A stretch of DNA of 27,500 nucleotides. Origin: Stramonita haemastoma. Lineage: Eukaryota; Mollusca; Gastropoda; Neogastropoda; Muricidae. The stretch covers positions 31,918,652 through 31,946,151 of the forward strand of contig CM060334.1 in assembly GCA_030674155.1 (NCBI GenBank), read 5' to 3'. Positions 23,128-27,500 of this stretch are shown here, piece after piece. The notes under the pieces were generated by a model, which saw only the letters and a list, made by a program, of their open reading frames with translations, did not search any database and was not told the origin of the DNA. How positions within the stretch are numbered: the first letter of the stretch is position 1; every line of letters starts with the position of its first letter. Both the position numbers and the translations under genes were made by a program.

Positions 23128-24818
23128 TCTGCATCCTAATGAGGCAGACTATGAAAAAAAAAAAAAACGAAAAAGAGAAAAAAAGAATTCTGCCATTTAC
23201 AAAAAAAAAAATGACGTGAGCGAACCATTTTCGTCAGGGGCATAAACAAAAAAACCCAAGGACAAAAAATTGGGGAAAAAAACAGGAAAAAAAAACCCGC
23301 AGCCAACCATCAAAAGGAGACAATGCTGTTATTCTGTACAAAAGGCCAGTCTGGTTTTCTGTCTATTCAGGGATTTTTGTGTAAAAGGCCAGTCTGGTTT
23401 TCTGTCTATTCAGGGATTTTTGTGTAAAAGGCCAGTCTGGTTTTCTGTCTATTCAGGGATTTTTGTGTAAAAGGCCAGTCTGGTTTTCTGTCTATTCAGG
23501 GATTTTTGTGTAAAAGGCCAGTCTGGTTTTCTGTCTATTCAGGGATTTTTTGTGTAAAAGGCCAGTCTGGTTTTCTGTCTATTCAGGGATTTTTGTGTAA
23601 AAGGCCAGTCTGGTTTTCTGTCTATTCAGGGATTTTTTGTGTAAAAGGCCAGTCTGGTTTTCTGTCTATTCAGGGATTTTTGTGTAAAAGGCCAGTCTGG
23701 TTTTCTGTCTATTCAGATAACAGGGTTTTTTGTGTAAAAGGCCAGTCTGGTTTTATGTGTATTCAGATAACAGGTATTTTTGTGTAAGAGGCCAGTCTGG
23801 TTTTTTTGTCTATTCAGATAACAGGGAATTTTTTTTGGTAAAAGGCCAGCCTGGTTTTCTGTTTATCCAGATAACCAGGATTTTTGTGTAAAAGGCCAGT
23901 CTGGTTTTCTGTCTTTTGAGGATTTTTGTGTAAAAGGCGAATCTGGTTTTTCTGTCTATTGAGGGATTTTTGTGTAAAAGGCCAGTCTGGTTTTCTATCT
24001 ATCCAGAAAACAGATTTTTGTGTAAAAGGCCAGTCTGGTTTTCTGTCTTTTGAGGGATTTTTGTGTAAAAGGCGAATCTGGTTTTCTGTCTATTGAGGGA
24101 TTTTTGTGTAAAAGGCCAGTCTGGTTTTCTATCTATCCAGAAAACAGATTTTTGTGTAAAAGGCCAGTCTGGTTTTCTATCTTTTGAGGGATTTTTGTGT
24201 AAAAGGCGAATCTGGTTTTCTGTCTATTGAGGGATTTTTGTGTAAAAGGCCAGTCTGGTTTTCTATCTATCCAGAAAACAGATTTTTGTGTAAAAGGCCA
24301 GTCTGGTTTTCTTTTTATTCAGATAACACGATTTTTGTGTAAAAGGCCGGTCTGGTTTTTTGTCTATCCAGATAACAGGGATTTTGTGTGTAAAAGGCCA
24401 GTCTGGTTTTCTTTCTATTCAAATAACCAGGATTTTTGTATAAAAAGCCAGTCTGGTTTTCTGTGTATTCAGATAACAGGGATTTTGGGGGGGTAAAAAG
24501 CCAACCTGGCTCTCTGTCTATCCAGATAACAGAGATTTTCTGTGTAAAAGGCCAGTCAGGTTTTCTGTCTGTTCAGATAACAGGAATTTTTGTGTAAAAA
24601 GCCAGTCTGGTTTTCTGTGTATTCAGACGACAGGGATTTTTCTTTCACTGCTCTAACGTTCTGACCAATTTGAGGATTACGTTACTGCTGGCAGGCAGGC
24701 AGGGGATCGATTCCCCTTTGTCCCTGTGCCATGTGAAGGGTGAGACTTGTGTACTGTTAAATTCTCACCCCTGCTCCACCATTAGCAGTTATACACGTCA
24801 CCTGCCTGACTTCCTCAG
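23128..24818 (+). repeat. Dispersed repeat Y, copy 2 (expanded)
   Basis: The flanks match copy 1 at 19523-19899: tctgcatcctaatgagg and cagccaaccatcaaaag at the left. At the right are ggattacgttactg, gatcgattcccc, gtgaagggtgagacttgtg, and agcagttatacacgtcacc. Between them one segment has been amplified into the minisatellite at 23336-24640. Confidence 0.75.
23336..24640. repeat. 43-50 bp minisatellite, about 28 units
   Basis: The unit runs ggccagtctggttttctgtc, tattcaggga, tttttgtgtaaaa (43 bp). Longer variants carry ataacag before the gggattttt. The left third (about nine units) is nearly homogeneous, the middle shows a three-unit higher-order period of about 134 bp, and the right third is divergent. 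Confidence 0.97.
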
Positions 24819-24838
24819 CAGAAATTCTATGTTGAAGT

Positions 24839-24840
<2 letters not shown>

Positions 24841-24935
<95 letters not shown>
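24841..24935. repeat. (CA)n microsatellite
   Basis: CA array, nearly pure, with one CATA step at its right end. It lies just beyond repeat Y copy 2. Confidence 0.97.
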
Positions 24936-24937
<2 letters not shown>

Positions 24938-25345
24938 AAACCATCACCTCCAACTCCCCCCCCCCTTCCCCCAATGCATCCGTTTTTTTAAATATTGACT
25001 TCAGTTCTTAGTCTGTTTGAAAGGTAGAGCGTGTTTTGAGGGTATCAAAGTATCCAAAGCTGCACTCTAAAAAGTAGAAAAGCGGTATTGCCAGAGTCAA
25101 CACTGGATAAGGATTCAACAGCGATACGCATCAGCGCTTTTTGTGTGTATTGCCAGAATCAACAATCCGTGATAAATCAATAACGATAAGAATCAGTGCT
25201 TTTATGCGTACGTGTGTATGCAGAAAGTCCAATCGTTTTGACTCACTGGGGTAAAGTGCTTTGGCTTATCGAAGAAAAAGAACAAGATCAACAGTAAGCA
25301 GCTCTACATTACTTCAGATCCCTCCCTCCACCCCCCCCCCCCCCC
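24936..25345. other. No gene; local duplication and C run
   Basis: The tattgccagagtcaacactgg text at 25087 partly recurs at 25149 (tattgccagaatcaacaatcc). Both copies are followed by gata-aat-a-cgata-g-atcag-gcttt. The offset is about 62 bp. A C run lies at 25331-25345. Confidence 0.5.
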
Positions 25346-25765
25346 TCCTCGGCTTCAGTTTCGAGGTTCACCAGTGATTAGATTTTGCGCAGGCAGCAAT
25401 CTCCCCGTAAGGTAGCCGCATTCCGACTTCGGAGATGATGTCTAACTACGACACCAGTATGCGTGTGATTTCTGGATGTGTCTTAATAAATTTTATTTTG
25501 TCATCTGTTCCTACCCGCACGAAATAGCCTACTCTTGTGAAAGCCGGAACTGGTTTTAACGCGTGCGTAAAATGTTCTGCGTGCATTCGCACACGGGGCT
25601 TTGCTTTATAGCATCATCCAAGAGACTTCTGGAGGAGTGGAGTGGGTACTGGTGTTAACTCCAGGGGGAAAATTTCCCTCGAACAGCCGCCTGAGTGTTG
25701 GCTAGAACCTGGGCCGTAAGATCACGTGCTAAACGCTCTAACCACTGGCCTCTCCCTGATCCCAT
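25346..25765 (-). repeat. SINE, head 1 with AAC-type tail and an insert
   Basis: The tail (tcgaggttcaccagtgatta, gtagccgcattccgacttcg and gatgatgtct) and the body (cattcgcacacgggg, ggtgttaactccagg) match the other copies. A stretch of about 40 bases (ttctggatgtgtcttaat and on, 25470-25500) interrupts the tail-body junction. The head is decayed (ctctaaccactggcc at 25735-25749). Confidence 0.75.
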
Positions 25766-26141
25766 TGACTGCTAGGGCAAATTGAAGGCTTCCACTACTA
25801 CAACTCATAAAGGACAATATCATGTATAACAGTAGTGTCGGAACTAAACGTCATCATTGTTATCACCCTCAAGTATTAAACAGTGTTAACCTGCAACACC
25901 ACGGGCATTGATATTGTTCATAATTATTTGATTATTTAGAATATAAAAAAGGTACTAGACTGCACTGTGGGTGCTCTCCCATCATATTGATATATCACTT
26001 CCAGATTTTCTTCACAGCTGAAATAAATGTAACTGATTTCTCGCGGGGGAATGGTAATTCAACAGTGAGCAAAACTTTTTTCCATGTTATATCTCGAACT
26101 CTTTTTTTTTCCCAGTCTCCGGTTTTCTTTGGAGGTAGTCA
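25766..26141. other. No recognised feature
   Basis: AT-rich sequence between a SINE and the 3' tail of a LINE fragment. Confidence 0.45.
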
Positions 26142-26300
26142 TCATCAGCATCATCATCATCATCATCATCAACCTTTACACCCAGTGGTGTGTAGGGCAG
26201 CAACAAAGTCTTTCCACCCCTGCCTATCCTGGGCCAGCCTGGCCAATGAACTCCAAGAGTGCTGCATGGCTTCCGTCTCACATTGCACTGTCCTGGAGGT
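26142..26300 (-). pseudogene. LINE ORF2 C-terminal fragment with (GAT)n tail
   Basis: On the minus strand the text reads ETEAMQHSWSSLARLAQDRQ, then GWKDFVAALHTTGCKG, and runs into GAT units (plus-strand catcat, 26142-26171). This is the same C-terminal module as at 665-830 (LQHSWGT, KLARDRQEWR, FVAALHA), but more diverged. It is a short truncated copy with a typical microsatellite 3' end. Further left-coding text (26300-26420 in minus direction) is too decayed to call. Confidence 0.72.
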
Positions 26301-26439
26301 AGTCAGCGAGCGGAATATTCCGTATGTGCTGCACTCCATGGGCCAAGATATCCAGTTTGCAGACATGTGATCTTCTGCACAACCTTATGCCCTATGTGGA
26401 CTGTTCCAAATAGACCAGACATTGTCAGCATGTTGACGT

Positions 26440-26563
26440 CACATACACACGTGCCCATGTACGCACATACGCACGCAGGCACGCACACACACATACACGC
26501 ACGCAGGCATGCATGCGTGCACGTGCGCGCGCACACACACACTCACCACACACCACACTATCG

Positions 26564-26638
<75 letters not shown>

Positions 26639-26680
26639 CACTATCGAACACATCACACTATCGAACACACACACACACAC

Positions 26681-26749
<69 letters not shown>

Positions 26750-26766
26750 CACACACCATACTATCG

Positions 26767-26819
<53 letters not shown>

Positions 26820-26880
26820 CACACACACACACACACACACACACCACTATCGAACACACACACACACACACACGCACACG
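26440..26880. repeat. Long (CA)n array with ctatcgaac punctuation
   Basis: ACGC/CA compound steps run to 26545, then CA runs interrupted five times by ctatcgaacac (26558, 26641, 26658, 26761 and 26847). Open frames of up to 224 codons cross it and are repeat artefacts. Confidence 0.95.
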
Positions 26881-27280
26881 CAAAGCCTTGTTCGGTTGTT
26901 TTTAAAGGAACAACACAAAAACAGTGGAATTGAAAGGCACGAGAACAGCTGCTAATGAGCAGTAGAAGACGAAAATAACACCGAAGACAACAGAGATGAC
27001 AGCTCCGAATAAAGGGGGGGATAGATGGGGAGAGAATGGGGAAGAAAAAAATGAAGACAAAAATATGATGGTGCTGGAAAGGCGCATTCACAGCAAGCTA
27101 CACTCAAAATAACGCAACGCTTCTTTGAAACAAAATTCTATATAGAAATGAATGGACCTTGCTTATAAATAAACGTGGCTCCTATCATGTTTTTTCCTGA
27201 ACTGTGGACCCTTTTGATGTTTCAGTTCCTTGTTTATTTGGTTTAGAAATGATGATTTTACATTGTTTGTTGGATAAATC
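26881..27280. other. No recognised feature
   Basis: No gene or repeat relation was seen. A G run of seven lies at 27014-27020. Confidence 0.45.

Positions 27281-27500
<220 letters not shown>

Noticed and set aside
23270..24496. CKRPVWFSVYSGIF-type repeat protein
   Set aside because: It is the translation of the 43-bp minisatellite; the frame is lost whenever a unit changes length, and no start context or flanking domain exists.
21848..24640. Regular direct repeats that might suggest a CRISPR array
   Set aside because: The units are contiguous with no unique spacers, there are no cas genes, and the surroundings are eukaryotic LINE/SINE sequence.
26259..26955. Open frames of up to 224 codons rich in Thr-His or Cys-Val
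   Set aside because: They are translations of CA/GT dinucleotide arrays, and the same holds for frames at 14500-15400, 16222-16585, 18858-19509, 21024-21350 and 27204-27488.

Overview
The window looks like intergenic DNA from a metazoan nuclear genome that is very rich in repeats. The evidence is non-LTR retrotransposon (LINE) fragments, SINEs with tRNA-like RNA polymerase III promoters, dense GA/CT, GT/CA and TA microsatellites, and two large minisatellites. No host protein-coding gene, rRNA or functional tRNA could be supported. A marine invertebrate, perhaps a mollusc, fits the style of the LINEs and SINEs, but that is inference. There is no operon, phage or CRISPR content.

Layout. 1-6.6 kb: degenerate SINE remnants, a minus-strand LINE tail fragment, many GA, CA and CAGA arrays, and three better SINE copies (3540-3970 +, 4341-4695 +, 5204-5545 -). 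6.63-7.95 kb: a 5'-truncated LINE with an uninterrupted 422-codon reverse transcriptase ORF whose stop lies inside its TGAG tail. 8.68-9.03 kb: a SINE with a different tRNA-like head. 9.7-11.24 kb: a SINE, a TA array, a minus-strand LINE 3' half that is open for about 340 codons, and a second TA array. 11.26-11.59 kb: an unclassified dispersed repeat (repeat X). 11.75-16.26 kb: a second LINE with partial endonuclease, complete RT core, a single frameshift in an A run, a SINE inserted in the RT C-terminal part, and a 3' UTR swollen by tandem duplication and GT arrays. 16.7-21.1 kb: more SINEs, the first copy of a second unclassified repeat (repeat Y) and the second copy of X. 21.8-24.8 kb: a 27-bp minisatellite, then a second copy of Y in which one stretch has been amplified about 28-fold. 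24.8-27.5 kb: CA arrays, a SINE, a LINE tail fragment and the edge of a further SINE.

How the parts relate. The 3' end of the second LINE (about 16195-16250) carries the same tail, with the same small hairpin, as the SINEs at 4341, 9722, 13986 and 27447. This suggests that this LINE family mobilises those SINEs. The other SINE copies join the same body to a different (AAC)-ended tail, and that tail is shared with a SINE that has another head, so the families look modular. Most microsatellites sit at element ends, as 3' tails or at 5' truncation points. By rough hand count, microsatellites and minisatellites make up about a fifth of the window. I found no previously undescribed multi-gene system; the notable content is the LINE-SINE pairing, SINE tail exchange, and a minisatellite with its single-copy relative present in the same window.
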